A stretch of DNA of 64,000 nt, taken from positions 956,001-1,020,000 of the forward strand of contig NC_013159.1 in assembly GCF_000023865.1 (NCBI RefSeq). Reading direction: 5' to 3'. The notes under the pieces are model-generated. The model made no database searches and had not been told where the DNA came from. It saw only the letters and a list, made by a program, of their open reading frames with translations. The translations under genes and the position numbers were made by a program. The DNA comes from Saccharomonospora viridis DSM 43017 (GTDB lineage: Bacteria; Actinomycetota; Actinomycetes; Mycobacteriales; Pseudonocardiaceae). Below are positions 53,222-63,105 of the stretch, piece after piece (the stretch's first letter is position 1; each line of letters starts with the position of its first letter).

Positions 53222-53541
53222 GCGCAGAGGATCTCGAGAAATACGAGACCGAGATGGAGCTGTCGCTGTACCGCGAGTACCGCGACATCGTCGGGCAGTT
53301 CTCGTACGTCGTGGAGACGGAGCGGCGCTTCTACCTGGCCAATGCCGTGGACGTGCAGGTACGTGACGGTGGTGGCGACGTGTATTTCGAGGTGAGGATG
53401 TCCGACGCCTGGGTGTGGGACATGTATCGCCCGGCGCGCTTCGTCAAGAACGTTCGGGTGATCACCTTCAAGGACGTCAACGTGGAGGAGCTCGACAAGC
53501 CGGAGTTGCGTCTGCCCGACGACGGCCCCTTCAGCGCCTGA
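53218..53541 (+). CDS. DUF2469 family protein
   Basis: A 107-residue acidic protein starting [20 protein letters not shown], highly conserved in actinobacteria next to rnhB and known as DUF2469. No function is established. [20 protein letters not shown] and [20 protein letters not shown] are conserved. The ATG overlaps the rnhB stop and a strong terminator follows the gene, closing the unit. Confidence 0.9.
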   Translation: MSAEDLEKYETEMELSLYREYRDIVGQFSYVVETERRFYLANAVDVQVRDGGGDVYFEVRMSDAWVWDMYRPARFVKNVRVITFKDVNVEELDKPELRLPDDGPFSA

Positions 53542-53544
53542 TTT

Positions 53545-53586
53545 CAGCACTGTCCCCGCCACGCCACGGTGGCGGGGACAGTGCTG
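53545..53586 (+). terminator. very strong terminator
   Basis: CAGCACTGTCCCCGCCAC (53545-53562) pairs perfectly with GTGGCGGGGACAGTGCTG (53569-53586): 18 bp and a 6-base loop. It ends the lepB-rnhB-DUF2469 unit. Confidence 0.9.
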
Positions 53587-53639
53587 TTGCCGGGGTCGGT
53601 TAGCACATCGAGCTTTACCGCGCGTGACGCTACGGCAAG

Positions 53640-53666
53640 TTGTCCACAGGGGGTCGGCTGTCCACA
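53640..53666 (+). promoter_or_regulatory. two DnaA-box-like sites before yraN
   Basis: TTGTCCACA (53640-53648) matches the actinobacterial DnaA box exactly and CTGTCCACA (53658-53666) at 8 of 9; both are followed by GG. They lie about 90-110 bases before yraN in a 211-base gap. They could titrate or respond to DnaA. Confidence 0.45.
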
Positions 53667-53752
53667 GGTCCGTGCTCGTGACCTGTTGTCCCGATGTTCG
53701 TGCTGGCAGCGTGAGGGTGCACCAGTGAGGGAGAACATCGGGGGTGGGGTGC

Positions 53753-54157
53753 GTGAGCGCCGTCAATGCTGTAAGCACTGTGAGCGTCCCGGATGAGAAG
53801 GGGGAATCGCGAGTCGCTCTGGGACGACGTGGTGAGGACCTGGCCGTCGAGCATCTCCGGCGACAGGGCCTGGTGATCCTGGAACGTAACTGGCGGTGTC
53901 GCGAGGGAGAGCTGGACATCCTCGCCACCGACGGCCGGACACTCGTCGTGTGTGAGGTGAAGACCCGGTCCGGGCGTGGTTACGGGATTCCGACGGAAGC
54001 CGTCACCCAGGACAAGCGCAACCGCATCCGCAGGTTGACCTTGCGCTGGTTGGCGAGTCGACGGGTGGCATGGTGCCCGTTGCGTTTCGACGTGATCGCC
54101 ATCGAGTGCTCTCCGAAAGAGCCACCGCGGCTCCGGCATGTCGTGGGGGCGTTCTGA
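53753..54157 (+). CDS. YraN family (UPF0102) nuclease-fold protein
   Basis: A 134-residue protein with the restriction-endonuclease-like core: ALGRRGEDLAVEHLRRQG, NWRCREGELDILATDGRTLV and VCEVKTRSGRGYG give the E-D-ExK pattern. Its role is unproven; the link with comM and dprA suggests DNA processing. I start at the GTG at 53753 with GGGGGTG upstream; a GTG at 53744 is also in frame. Confidence 0.88.
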   Translation: MSAVNAVSTVSVPDEKGESRVALGRRGEDLAVEHLRRQGLVILERNWRCREGELDILATDGRTLVVCEVKTRSGRGYGIPTEAVTQDKRNRIRRLTLRWLASRRVAWCPLRFDVIAIECSPKEPPRLRHVVGAF

Positions 54158-54158
54158 G

Positions 54159-55670
54159 ATGGCGCTGGCTCGAACCTGGTCGATCGCCTTGCTCGGCATC
54201 GAAGGACGGCTGGTCGAGATCGAGGCGGATATCGGTGCCGGCATGCCCGGCACCAAACTCGTGGGACTGCCCGATCCCGGGTTACGTGAGGCCAAGGACA
54301 GAGTCCGGGCCGCCGTTCGGAACAGCCGCCAGACCTGGCCCGACACCAAGGTCACCCTGGGGCTTTTCCCCGCGAACCTGCCCAAGGTCGGTTCGTCGTA
54401 CGACCTCGGTATCGCGGTGGCTGTGCTCGCGGCTTCGGCGTCCGTGCCCGCGGACAAACTCGGTGGCACGGTCTTACTCGGGGAATTGGCGCTGGACGGT
54501 CGTCTCCGTAGTGTTCCCGGGGTGTTGCCGGCCCTCCTGGCGGCACGCCGCGTCGGTTACCGGCGTGCTGTCGTTCCCGTCGGCTCGGTGCCGGAGGCGG
54601 CGCTCGTCGAGGGGGTCGAGGTGTTCGGCGCCGCCAGCCTGGTCGACGTCGTCGGCTGGTTGCGTGGGGAATCGGAGTTGTGCCGCCCTGATCCGGCCGA
54701 GCCGATAGACATTCGGAATGTTCCCGATCTGGCCGACGTGGTGGGGCAGCCGGAGGCGCGGTGGGCCTTGGAGGTGGCCGCTGCGGGGGGACATCACTTG
54801 CTCCTCACCGGGCCACCCGGTGTCGGCAAAACCATGCTCGCCACTCGTCTGCCAGGGTTGCTCCCACCGTTGTCCAAGGACGAAGCACTGGAGGTGGCGG
54901 CCATCCGATCGGTGGATGGTTCGTTGCCCCGGTCGGAGCCACCCACCTGTGTGCCGCCGTTCGTCGCGCCTCATCACTCGATCTCGCCGGCAGCGTTCGT
55001 CGGGGGCGGTAACGGACTCGCGGCTCCGGGGGCCATCAGCAAAGCCCATCGTGGGGTTCTGTTCCTCGACGAAGCCGCGGAGCTCGGGTCGGACCGGTTG
55101 GAGGCCCTGCGCACGGTGCTCGAAGAGGGGGAGATCCGTCTTGCTCGGGTCAAAGGCGTCGTGCGGTATCCGGCCTCGTTCCAATTGGTCCTTGCGAGCA
55201 ATCCCTGTCCGTGTGCGCCGCCTCGGGAAACGGAATGCACCTGTACCCCGGCTGCGCGACGCCGATACCTGAGCAGACTGTCGGGGCCTTTGCTCGACCG
55301 AGTGGACTTGCGGGTCCGCATGCGTCCGGTCACCGCTATGCGGGTCTCCGACCTACAGCGACCCGAGTCCACCGAGCGGGTGCGGCAGCGTGTTGTGGCG
55401 GCGCGGGAGCGCGCGGCCGCACGTTGGGCCGACTACGGATGGCGTGTCAACGCCGCCGTACCCGGCCCCGCTTTGTGGCGGGAGTTCGCTCTACCCCGCG
55501 ACGTCACGGCCCTGGTGGAACGCGGACTGCGGCGTGGAGCGCTTACGGCCAGAGGCGCCGACCGTTGCCTCCGTGTCGCCTGGACGTTGGCCGACCTCGC
55601 CGGAGCGTCCCAGCCCGATGGCGATCACGTCGCCGCCGCTCTCGAATTCCGCGAACGAAGGGCGGCGTGA
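54159..55670 (+). CDS. comM: YifB/ComM family Mg-chelatase-like AAA+ ATPase
   Basis: A 503-residue ATPase. The N-terminal domain (WSIALLGIEGRLVEIEADIG, PDPGLREAKDRVRAAVRNS) is followed by the AAA+ core with Walker A LLTGPPGVGKTMLATRLPGL (about residue 219) and Walker B GVLFLDEAAE (about 300), then SNPCPCAPP with cysteines and the C-terminal Mg-chelatase domain. ComM in Gram-negatives is a branch-migration helicase in transformation. One base after yraN; overlaps dprA. Confidence 0.93.
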   Translation: MALARTWSIALLGIEGRLVEIEADIGAGMPGTKLVGLPDPGLREAKDRVRAAVRNSRQTWPDTKVTLGLFPANLPKVGSSYDLGIAVAVLAASASVPADKLGGTVLLGELALDGRLRSVPGVLPALLAARRVGYRRAVVPVGSVPEAALVEGVEVFGAASLVDVVGWLRGESELCRPDPAEPIDIRNVPDLADVVGQPEARWALEVAAAGGHHLLLTGPPGVGKTMLATRLPGLLPPLSKDEALEVAAIRSVDGSLPRSEPPTCVPPFVAPHHSISPAAFVGGGNGLAAPGAISKAHRGVLFLDEAAELGSDRLEALRTVLEEGEIRLARVKGVVRYPASFQLVLASNPCPCAPPRETECTCTPAARRRYLSRLSGPLLDRVDLRVRMRPVTAMRVSDLQRPESTERVRQRVVAARERAAARWADYGWRVNAAVPGPALWREFALPRDVTALVERGLRRGALTARGADRCLRVAWTLADLAGASQPDGDHVAAALEFRERRAA

Positions 55671-56821
55671 TGACCGATGCGAAGCGTCTTGCCCGGGCCT
55701 ACTTGCTTCGAGTCGCTGAACCGCCCGCGCCCGCACTGCATCGGTTCGTCGCCGAGCACGGTCCGATCGAAGCGGCGAGACGGGTGCGTGAGGCGGCCGT
55801 ACCCGAGGCAGTGGCCGCCGAGACGGCCGCACGCCGGGGACTCGACAGAGCCGAGCGAGACCTGGACAGCGCAGCGGAACACGGTGCTCGATTGGTGATC
55901 CCAGAGGATGCCGAATGGCCCGCATGGCCGTTGCTGTCTCTCGAGGTCGCGAACGGACGTGGGGTCACGGGCATGGCCCCGCCGTTGGGACTGTGGGTCC
56001 GTGGTCCGATATCACTCGACGACGCGCTCGATCCGGCCGTCGCGATCGTCGGTGCGCGGGCGGCCACAGACTACGGCGAACACACGGCGGCCGAATTCGC
56101 TTACGAGCTCACCCAGTCGGGAATGACCGTCGTGTCCGGGGCCGCCTACGGCATCGACGGTGCGGCTCATCGTGGGACGCTCGCGGCCGAGGGGGTCACC
56201 GTCGCCGTGCTCGGCTGTGGCCTCGACGTGGGCTACCCGGCGGGGCATGTGGGACTGCTCAATCGAGTGGCACGACGTGGCGCCGTGGTGTCGGAGTATC
56301 CGCCCGGCACACAGCCGGCACGCCATCGCTTCCTGGTCCGTAATCGGCTCATCGCCGCCTTGTCGGCGGGCACCGTCGTGGTCGAGGCCGGCCGTCGCAG
56401 TGGAGCTCGGAACACGGCCACCACGGCGGGAACGCTCGGCAAGGTGGTCATGGCGGTGCCAGGGCCTGTGGGATCGGCGTTGTCGGTGGGGTGTCATCGC
56501 CTGATTCGTGATTCCCAGGCCACGCTGGTCACCTCCGTCGCCGACGTCGTCGAAAGCGTCGGCAAGGTGGGCAGTGGGCTCACCGAACCAGGTGACGGAC
56601 CGCGGCGCCACACCGATGGCCTGGAGCCGGAAGCGCTACGTGTGTTCGAAGCTCTGCCCGCTCGTGGTGGCCGTTCGGCCGAGGAGGTCGCCGTGGAATC
56701 GGGGGTGGAGCTTTCGCGGGTACGGGCGTTGCTACCAGCCCTGGAGTTCGACGGACTGGTGCAGCGGTGCGACATCGGATGGCGGAGACGGTCGGAGCGC
56801 GCCGGCTCGGCGAGGGGATGA
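55670..56821 (+). CDS. dprA: DNA-processing protein DprA
   Basis: A 383-residue protein that loads RecA onto single-stranded DNA. The Rossmann core has VAIVGARAATDYGEHTAAEF, VVSGAAYGIDGAAHRGTLA, AVLGCGLDVGYPAGHVGLL and RNRLIAALSAGTVVVEAG; a winged helix at the end (about residues 315-370) completes the family form. The ATG overlaps the preceding stop (TGATG). Competence itself is not implied; dprA and comM occur in many actinomycetes not known to be transformable. Confidence 0.94.
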   Translation: MTDAKRLARAYLLRVAEPPAPALHRFVAEHGPIEAARRVREAAVPEAVAAETAARRGLDRAERDLDSAAEHGARLVIPEDAEWPAWPLLSLEVANGRGVTGMAPPLGLWVRGPISLDDALDPAVAIVGARAATDYGEHTAAEFAYELTQSGMTVVSGAAYGIDGAAHRGTLAAEGVTVAVLGCGLDVGYPAGHVGLLNRVARRGAVVSEYPPGTQPARHRFLVRNRLIAALSAGTVVVEAGRRSGARNTATTAGTLGKVVMAVPGPVGSALSVGCHRLIRDSQATLVTSVADVVESVGKVGSGLTEPGDGPRRHTDGLEPEALRVFEALPARGGRSAEEVAVESGVELSRVRALLPALEFDGLVQRCDIGWRRRSERAGSARG

Positions 56822-56889
56822 CGATCACGATCTGGGTCCCGCGCGTGGCGATGCTTGACTAGGCGAGCGCGGCGGCGCAGCGTCATGGC

Positions 56890-57918
56890 ATGACGACAAC
56901 GGGTCCTCATCGTGGGACGCGTTCCATTGTGGCGCGGCTGCGTGCCGCCCTTCCGCCGCAGGCGGCGGAGATCGTGGCCGACTACGAGGACCACCTGCGT
57001 GATGAGCGCATGCTGTCGCAGCACACCACGCGTGCCTATGTCGGTGACGTGGTGTCCTTGCTGGCGTTCCTCCACGGAGTGAACGAGGACGGGGCCGACG
57101 GGCCGAGCGCCCACGAGGAACACCCGGACGGTGAACACTCGGACGGTGTGAACGGGCTTCACGTCGGCGTGCTCAGGGCATGGCTGGCGCGGCAACACGA
57201 AGCGGGTTGCAGCCGCGCTACCGTGGCCCGCCGAGTGGCGTCGGCCAGGACGTTCACGGCATGGGCGTACCGGCGTGGACTGTTACCGTCCGATCCGGGC
57301 ATTCGCTTGGCCTCTCCTCGCCCGCACCGTCGACTTCCCGGCGTATTGCGCATGGACGAAGCCACCGAACTCATGCGTGTCAGCGAGGCCGGAACCGCGA
57401 CAGGTCACCCCGTTGCTTTGCGTGATCACGCCCTGATCGAGTTGCTGTACGCCACAGGTGTGCGAATCTCAGAACTGTGTGGACTCGACATAGATGACGT
57501 CGACTTCGACCGCCGGGTCGTCCGCGTCCTGGGAAAGGGGAGGAAACAACGAATGGTGCCGTTCGGCCTGCCTTCGGAGCGCGCGCTTCGGCTATGGCTG
57601 CGGCAGGGTCGTCCGGAAGTGGCCACCGCCGACTCCGGTGCAGCTCTTTTCCTCGGTGCCCGAGGAAAGCGGGTGGACCCGCGAACGGTACGTCGTGTCG
57701 TGCACGACGCGGTAGCGGCGGTGCCGGGCGCCGCCGATATCGGCCCCCACGGACTTCGGCACTCCGCGGCCACGCACATGCTCGACGGCGGAGCTGACCT
57801 TCGTAGCGTCCAGGAGCTACTCGGTCACGCTACGCTGGCGACGACGCAGCTCTACACTCACGTGACAGTCGAGCGGCTGAAGGCGATCCATGACCAGACC
57901 CACCCCCGTGCCCAGTGA
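56890..57918 (+). CDS. xerC: tyrosine recombinase XerC
   Basis: A 342-residue site-specific recombinase resolving chromosome dimers with XerD at dif. Catalytic residues are Arg in [13 protein letters not shown], Lys in [10 protein letters not shown], HxxR in [12 protein letters not shown], the second His in [11 protein letters not shown] and Tyr in LYTHV. An acidic/glycine-rich insertion of about 30 residues ([20 protein letters not shown]) interrupts the N-terminal SAM-like domain at about 65-95, unusual for XerC. ATG start after an unhelpful leader. Confidence 0.93.
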   Translation: MTTTGPHRGTRSIVARLRAALPPQAAEIVADYEDHLRDERMLSQHTTRAYVGDVVSLLAFLHGVNEDGADGPSAHEEHPDGEHSDGVNGLHVGVLRAWLARQHEAGCSRATVARRVASARTFTAWAYRRGLLPSDPGIRLASPRPHRRLPGVLRMDEATELMRVSEAGTATGHPVALRDHALIELLYATGVRISELCGLDIDDVDFDRRVVRVLGKGRKQRMVPFGLPSERALRLWLRQGRPEVATADSGAALFLGARGKRVDPRTVRRVVHDAVAAVPGAADIGPHGLRHSAATHMLDGGADLRSVQELLGHATLATTQLYTHVTVERLKAIHDQTHPRAQ

Positions 57919-58870
57919 GGCCGCCAGCGCCGAGGTGGCCGCAGCGGCTCTGCCGCAGCATGGGCAAGGAAGCGGGCAGGTCATGAGCGTGTCGACCACC
58001 GAAGAGCCGGAACCCGCCCTCCAGCCGGATGCGGTGACGGCCACCGGTGACAAGGTGCCGGCCACCGGTGACAAGACGGGCGCTGATGAGGCAAACACCG
58101 CCGATTCGGCCATCCAGGCCCTGTGGAAGGAATTCGTACGCTCGCCGAGCCAGCGCGTCCGTGACCGCCTCGTGCTGCACTATGCCCCGCTCGTCAAGTA
58201 CGTGGCGGGTCGAGTGGGAACGGGACTACCCACACACATCGATGTCGCAGACCTGATCCAGTCGGGCATCTTCGGCCTGGTCGACGCCATCGAGAAATTC
58301 GACCCGGAGCGGGGGTTGCGCTTCGAGACGTACGCCATGCAGCGTATCCGTGGTGCCATCCTCGACGATCTACGTTCCCAGGACTGGGTGCCCAGGGCCG
58401 TGCGGAGTAGGGCCCGTGAGATCGAACGCGCTCACGAACGCTTGGGCGCGCGTCTGCGCCGGACCCCGACCGACGCGGAAGTCGCCGCGGAGTTGGGGAT
58501 CACGCTGCGGGAATTGCGGGACCTGTACGGCCAGCTGCGGTTGACGAGCGTGCTCGCGCTCGACGACCTCATGGGGGCGAGCAAGGACAACGGCAACGGC
58601 ACGGGCTCACCCGCCGACACCCTGCCCGACGATGGTGCTGTCGACCCGGCCGCCGTGCTGGTCGACCAAGACAACCGCAGGCAGCTCGCCGAGGCGATCG
58701 CGCAGCTCAACGAGCGTGACCGCATCGTGGTCAGCCTCTATTACTTCGAGAACCTGACGTTGGCCGAGATCGGCAAGGTGCTGGGGGTCACCGAATCGCG
58801 GGTCAGCCAGCTTCACACGCGCGCTGTGTTGCGACTTCGGGCCAAGCTCGTCGAGAACGCCAATTCCTGA
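57890..58870 (+). CDS. whiG: WhiG-type RNA polymerase sigma factor (FliA family)
   Basis: A 326-residue sigma factor. Region 2 reads [20 protein letters not shown] and [18 protein letters not shown]; region 3 [20 protein letters not shown]; region 4 [21 protein letters not shown]. This is the FliA/WhiG group, which in Streptomyces launches spore formation in aerial hyphae. The long start overlaps xerC by 29 bases (GAAGG upstream); an ATG at 57983 is an alternative. The N-terminal tail has an ATGDK duplication. Same xerC-whiG-M23-rpsB order as in Streptomyces. Confidence 0.88.
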   Translation: MTRPTPVPSEAASAEVAAAALPQHGQGSGQVMSVSTTEEPEPALQPDAVTATGDKVPATGDKTGADEANTADSAIQALWKEFVRSPSQRVRDRLVLHYAPLVKYVAGRVGTGLPTHIDVADLIQSGIFGLVDAIEKFDPERGLRFETYAMQRIRGAILDDLRSQDWVPRAVRSRAREIERAHERLGARLRRTPTDAEVAAELGITLRELRDLYGQLRLTSVLALDDLMGASKDNGNGTGSPADTLPDDGAVDPAAVLVDQDNRRQLAEAIAQLNERDRIVVSLYYFENLTLAEIGKVLGVTESRVSQLHTRAVLRLRAKLVENANS

Positions 58871-58904
58871 ATGCCCGGGGAAGGTCGAGGGAGTACGTCA
58901 CGCG

Positions 58905-59564
58905 TCACGAATGCGCGACCACTCCCTCCCACGGCTTGAGCCGTAACGGGGCGGCAGGCAGGACGAGTCGCAATGGGTCGAGGTAGTCGGTGTTCGCGGT
59001 GCCGTCGCGTCGTACACCCCAGTGCAGGCACGCCTCGACCGGGCAGCCGTCGTGCCCGGGTGCGACCGTGCCGATGACCTGGCCACGGCGAACTCGCTGT
59101 CCGGGCGACACCGACCACCGCACGGGTTCGTACGTCGTCCGTAAGCCATCGTTGTGACGGATCGAGACGACACCGCGCCCGGCCACGCGACCTGCGAAGA
59201 TGACAACTCCCTCGGCGGAGGCCAACACGTCCTGTCCCGGTGTGGCTGCCAGGTCGACCCCGCGATGTCCGGGCCCATACGTGCTCGACGGACGGTGGAA
59301 GAGCCGGACCACGTCCGGTTCCCCGGACAACGGCCAGGAGAACCGCGGCGCTTCGGTGGTGCGGTCGGGCACGCGTTCGGCGGGCAGCGCAGCACCGTTC
59401 GCGCCGTTCGGGGCCCCGTACGCATGGGCGGGTCCCGGTGTGACGAGCTCGGTAAGGCCTCCTGGCGCCGCCAACGCCGTCGCCAGGAGGCCGACACTCA
59501 CCAATGTGGCGATGAGTGCCGTACGGGGTGTTCCCGCTTCGTTCCGGGGGAAGAGAGCTGGCAT
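58905..59564 (-). CDS. M23-family (LytM-type) peptidase
   Basis: A 219-residue exported protein: signal peptide (about residues 1-48, ending AHAYG), a short linker and an M23 domain. Metal ligands are in [14 protein letters not shown] (His and Asp) and the last ligand in ACLHWGVR. The usual HxH reads CxH, a change I associate with this actinobacterial subgroup; the catalytic His is thus missing and activity is uncertain. YLDPLRLV ends the domain. No SD is evident. Convergent with whiG and divergent from rpsB. Confidence 0.82.
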   Translation of the reverse strand: MPALFPRNEAGTPRTALIATLVSVGLLATALAAPGGLTELVTPGPAHAYGAPNGANGAALPAERVPDRTTEAPRFSWPLSGEPDVVRLFHRPSSTYGPGHRGVDLAATPGQDVLASAEGVVIFAGRVAGRGVVSIRHNDGLRTTYEPVRWSVSPGQRVRRGQVIGTVAPGHDGCPVEACLHWGVRRDGTANTDYLDPLRLVLPAAPLRLKPWEGVVAHS

Positions 59565-59617
59565 GAAGGTCAGCGTGGTTGGTGCGTCGGACTTGAGGGA
59601 AGCCCGTTTTTCCGTCC

Positions 59618-59699
59618 TGTGGACAACTGGCGTTCGAGCACCGCGAAATCGGTCGACGACGATCCAGTTTGTGGACGTCATGATCCAGCCTGTGGACAA
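59618..59699 (-). promoter_or_regulatory. cluster of DnaA-box-like sites
   Basis: TGTGGACAA, the reverse of TTGTCCACA, occurs exactly at 59618-59626 and 59691-59699; a weaker TGTGGACGT is at 59670-59678. The last two lie in a direct repeat GATCCAG-N2-TGTGGAC at 59661 and 59682, spaced 21 bp. All are upstream of the M23 gene start and of the rpsB promoter. Confidence 0.5.
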
Positions 59700-59735
59700 C
59701 CTGCCGCCGAGTCGAAGGCCGACCACTCGGCGTCG

Positions 59736-59741
59736 TACACT
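59736..59741 (+). promoter_or_regulatory. rpsB -10 element
   Basis: TACACT fits TAnnnT well. It would give rpsB a leader of about 236 bases, long enough for autoregulation by S2. The -35 is not clear. Confidence 0.5.
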
Positions 59742-59984
59742 GGTCCCCGCAGTCTGTGCTGTCACAGGCTGACTTCGCGTGCACGCGCGCGTTCCGCGAC
59801 ATCGGCCGGTGGTCGAACCGGGCGACGACGCGGGACAGGGTGCTCGGCGGTCTCCCCGGGCGGTGGGTCCGTGGAGTCCGAGTGCCCGCGCGGCACCAGG
59901 GCGGAGGGTCACCCGATTCTCCGCGACAACCGGCCACGCGTGCCTCGACGGCACGCTCAACACAGAAGAGGTGCGAATCCGGCC

Positions 59985-60821
59985 ATGGCCGTCGTCACCA
60001 TGAAGCAGTTGCTCGATTCCGGCGTGCACTTCGGGCACCAGACCCGCCGCTGGAATCCGAAGATGAAGCGCTACATCCTCACCGAGCGCAACGGCATCTA
60101 CATCATCGACCTGCAGCAGACGCTGTCCTACATCGACCGCGCCTTCGAGTTCGTCAAGGAGACGGTCGCCCACGGGGGCACCATCCTGTTCGTCGGCACG
60201 AAGAAGCAGGCGCAGGAAGCCATCGCCACCGAGGCGGGGCGGGTCGGCATGCCCTACGTCAACCAGCGTTGGCTGGGTGGGATGCTGACCAACTTCCAGA
60301 CCGTGCACAAGCGTCTGCAGCGGCTCAAGGAGCTGGAGGCGCAGGAGCAGACCGGCGGCTTCCAGGGCCTGACCAAGCGCGAGATCCTCACGCTCACGCG
60401 GGAGAAGGACAAGCTGGAGCGGACCCTCGGCGGTATCCGCGACATGTCGAAGGTGCCCAGCGCCGTGTGGATCGTGGACACCAAGAAGGAGCACATCGCC
60501 GTCAACGAGGCGCGTAAGCTCAACATCCCGATCGTCGCGATCCTCGACACCAACTGCGATCCCGACGAGGTGGACTACCCGATCCCCGGTAACGACGATG
60601 CCATTCGTTCGGCCGCTCTGCTGACCAAGGTCGTCGCCGAGGCCGCGGCCGCGGGTCTGATGGCACGTGCCGGCCGTAACCGTGCGGCTGCCGAGGGCGA
60701 GGACAAGCCCGAGGCCGGTGCAGCGTCCGACCAGCCGCTTCCCGAGTGGGAGCAGGAGCTGCTCGCCGGCTCCGACGCCACCGCTTCCGGGCAGTCGAGC
60801 GAACAGACATCTGCTTCCTGA
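59985..60821 (+). CDS. rpsB: 30S ribosomal protein S2
   Basis: A 278-residue ribosomal protein. After [20 protein letters not shown] come [23 protein letters not shown] and [20 protein letters not shown], all S2 hallmarks. A C-terminal extension of about 50 acidic/alanine-rich residues is added. AGAGGTG lies before the ATG. Followed by tsf, as nearly always. Confidence 0.97.
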   Translation: MAVVTMKQLLDSGVHFGHQTRRWNPKMKRYILTERNGIYIIDLQQTLSYIDRAFEFVKETVAHGGTILFVGTKKQAQEAIATEAGRVGMPYVNQRWLGGMLTNFQTVHKRLQRLKELEAQEQTGGFQGLTKREILTLTREKDKLERTLGGIRDMSKVPSAVWIVDTKKEHIAVNEARKLNIPIVAILDTNCDPDEVDYPIPGNDDAIRSAALLTKVVAEAAAAGLMARAGRNRAAAEGEDKPEAGAASDQPLPEWEQELLAGSDATASGQSSEQTSAS

Positions 60822-60863
60822 CCATTTTCCCGCGCACCGCACATAAGGAACGGACAACGCACG

Positions 60864-61682
60864 ATGGCGAATTACACCGCGGCAGACGTCAAGCGCCTCC
60901 GCGAGCTCACCGGCTCGGGCATGATGGACTGCAAGAAGGCCTTGGAGGAGAACGGCGGCGACTTCGACAAGGCCGTCGAGTACTTGCGGATCAAGGGCGC
61001 CAAGGACGTCGGCAAGCGTGCTGAGCGCGCGACCGCCGAGGGCCTCGTCGCCGGTGACGGCGGCGTGTTGATCGAGCTGAACTCCGAGACCGACTTCGTC
61101 GCCAAGAACGAGGAGTTCGGCGCGCTGGCCGACAAGATCGTCGAGGTCGCGAAGAAGCTGCGCAGCAGCGACGTGGAGCAGCTCAAAAACGCCGAACTGG
61201 AGGACGGCAAGACCGTCGCCGACGCGATCCAGGAGCTCTCCGCCAAGATCGGCGAGAAGCTGGAGCTGCGCCGTGTGGCGGCCTTCGACGGGAAGGTCAA
61301 CACCTACCTGCACCGTCGTGGTGCCGGACTGCCTCCGGCGGTCGGTGTGCTCGTCGAGTACACGGGCGACAACGAGGAGGCGGCCCACAACGCCGCGCTG
61401 CAGGTGGCGGCGCTGAAGCCGAAGTACCTGACCCGTGATGACGTGCCCGCCGACGTCGTCGAGAACGAGCGGCGCATCGCCGAGCAGACCGCTCGGGACG
61501 AGGGCAAGCCGGAGCAGGCCATCGCGAAGATCGTCGAGGGCAAGGTCAACGCGTTCTTCAAGGATGTCGTGCTGCTGGAGCAGCCGTCCGTCACGGACAG
61601 CAAGAAGACGGTGAAGCAGCTGCTCGACGAGGCGGGTGTGACCATCACCCGGTTCGCGCGTTTCGAGGTCGGCCAGGCGTAG
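60864..61682 (+). CDS. tsf: elongation factor Ts
   Basis: A 272-residue nucleotide-exchange factor for EF-Tu. The UBA-like N-terminus has [20 protein letters not shown] and the core [15 protein letters not shown] (the conserved TDFV). Length is standard. AAGGAAC precedes the ATG by about 13 bases. Second gene of the rpsB-tsf unit, closed by a terminator. Confidence 0.97.
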   Translation: MANYTAADVKRLRELTGSGMMDCKKALEENGGDFDKAVEYLRIKGAKDVGKRAERATAEGLVAGDGGVLIELNSETDFVAKNEEFGALADKIVEVAKKLRSSDVEQLKNAELEDGKTVADAIQELSAKIGEKLELRRVAAFDGKVNTYLHRRGAGLPPAVGVLVEYTGDNEEAAHNAALQVAALKPKYLTRDDVPADVVENERRIAEQTARDEGKPEQAIAKIVEGKVNAFFKDVVLLEQPSVTDSKKTVKQLLDEAGVTITRFARFEVGQA

Positions 61683-61700
61683 GCCTGTGTGAAGTAGGCG

Positions 61701-61746
61701 ACTGTGCCCCGTCTCCCGCCAGTTCGTTCAGGAGGCGGGGCACAGT
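61701..61746 (+). terminator. terminator after tsf
   Basis: ACTGTGCCCCGTCTCC (61701-61716) pairs with GGAGGCGGGGCACAGT (61731-61746) over 16 positions with a single T-G pair and a 14-base loop. Confidence 0.85.
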
Positions 61747-61792
61747 TGTGAAAAGCGCAGCACACCCCAGCACTAGAGCGGGCGGAGGCGAA

Positions 61793-62545
61793 ATGAACGG
61801 GGAGGACGGCACAGTCAGGTCAAAGCGCGGTTACCGGAGAGTGCTGCTCAAATTGGGTGGGGAGATGTTCGGCGGTGGTTCCGTCGGAGTCGACCCCGAT
61901 GTAGTGCATTCGGTGGCGGCGCAGATCGCCGACGTCGTCCGTAACGGCGTGCAGGTGGCTGTGGTCATCGGGGGTGGCAACTTCTTCCGCGGCGCCGAGT
62001 TGTCACAGCGTGGCCTGGACCGTGATCGGGCGGACTACATGGCCATGCTGGGCACAGTCATGAACTCGCTGGCGCTGCAGGACTTCCTGGAGAAGGAAGG
62101 CGTGCCCACTCGGGTGCAGACGGCGATCACGATGGGACAGGTCGCCGAACCCTACATCCCGCGCCGTGCCGAGCGCCACCTGGAGAAGGGGCGGGTCGTG
62201 ATCTTCGGTGCGGGTACCGGGATGCCGTACTTCTCGACCGACACCGCCGCCGCCCAGCGGGCGTTGGAAATCGGTTGTGACGTGGTGTTGATGGCGAAGG
62301 CCGTCGACGGCGTTTACTCTGCTGATCCACGCACGGACCCTGGCGCGAAATTGTTCGACGAAATCGCTCATCGCGATGTTCTGGAGCGGGGTCTTAAGGT
62401 CGCCGATGCCACGGCCTTCAGCCTGTGCATGGACAACAACATGCCGATCATCGTGTTCAACCTGCTCACCGAGGGCAACATTGCTCGTGCGGTGAATGGT
62501 GAGAGGATCGGCACATTGGTCAGTACACCAACACATCTGGAGTAG
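61793..62545 (+). CDS. pyrH: uridylate kinase
   Basis: A 250-residue UMP kinase of the amino-acid-kinase fold. [64 protein letters not shown] and [13 protein letters not shown] are diagnostic. ATG with GGAGG upstream; an upstream in-frame GTG lies inside the tsf terminator and is unlikely. Confidence 0.97.
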   Translation: MNGEDGTVRSKRGYRRVLLKLGGEMFGGGSVGVDPDVVHSVAAQIADVVRNGVQVAVVIGGGNFFRGAELSQRGLDRDRADYMAMLGTVMNSLALQDFLEKEGVPTRVQTAITMGQVAEPYIPRRAERHLEKGRVVIFGAGTGMPYFSTDTAAAQRALEIGCDVVLMAKAVDGVYSADPRTDPGAKLFDEIAHRDVLERGLKVADATAFSLCMDNNMPIIVFNLLTEGNIARAVNGERIGTLVSTPTHLE

Positions 62546-62547
62546 CC

Positions 62548-63105
62548 GTGATCGACGAGACCCTCTTCGATGCCGAAGAAAAAATGGAAAAAGCGGTCTC
62601 CTTCGCCAAGGAGGAACTGGCGTCGGTACGCACCGGTAGGGCTACTCCCGCGATGTTCTCACGCATCGTTGTGGAGTATTACGGAGCGCCGACGCCGCTC
62701 AACCAGCTCGCGAGCGTCAACATTCCCGAGGCCAGGATGGCCATCATCAAGCCTTACGACGGTTCGCAGCTCGCGAATATCGAGAAGGCGATCAGGGAGT
62801 CCGACCTCGGTGTGAACCCGACCAACGACGGCAGCATCATCCGTGTGGTGATTCCTCAGCTCACCGAGGAACGTCGCAAGGAGATGGTCAAGATCGCCAA
62901 GGGGAAGGGTGAGGAGGCTCGGATCTCCATTCGCGGCATCCGGCGCAAGGCCAAGGAGGAGCTCGACCGGATCGCCAAGGACGGTGAGGCCGGCGAGGAC
63001 GAGGTCGCCCGCGCCGAGAAGGAGCTGCAGAACCTGACGGACCGCTATGTCCATCAGGTCGACGAGCTCGTCAAGAACAAGGAAGCCGAGCTCCTCGAGG
63101 TCTGA
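62548..63105 (+). CDS. frr: ribosome recycling factor
   Basis: A 185-residue factor that splits post-termination ribosomes with [43 protein letters not shown] and [16 protein letters not shown] are typical. GTG start two bases after pyrH, and the stop overlaps cdsA (TGATG), so the three genes form one operon. Confidence 0.97.
   Translation: MIDETLFDAEEKMEKAVSFAKEELASVRTGRATPAMFSRIVVEYYGAPTPLNQLASVNIPEARMAIIKPYDGSQLANIEKAIRESDLGVNPTNDGSIIRVVIPQLTEERRKEMVKIAKGKGEEARISIRGIRRKAKEELDRIAKDGEAGEDEVARAEKELQNLTDRYVHQVDELVKNKEAELLEV

Larger units (their letters stand above)
59565..59984. other. divergent region, M23 peptidase / rpsB
   Basis: A 420-base gap with no gene. The left third holds three DnaA-box-like motifs, the middle a TACACT promoter element, and the right 240 bases form the leader of rpsB, which is GC-rich with several short inverted repeats. 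Confidence 0.7.

Noticed and set aside
53744-57918. A natural-competence system (yraN, comM, dprA)
   Set aside because: These genes are widespread housekeeping DNA-processing genes in actinobacteria, and no uptake machinery genes are in the window.
58887-58928. Terminator between whiG and the M23 gene
   Set aside because: GAGGGAGT and ACTCCCTC can pair, but only 8 bp with a 26-base loop, partly inside the M23 coding end. Too weak to call.
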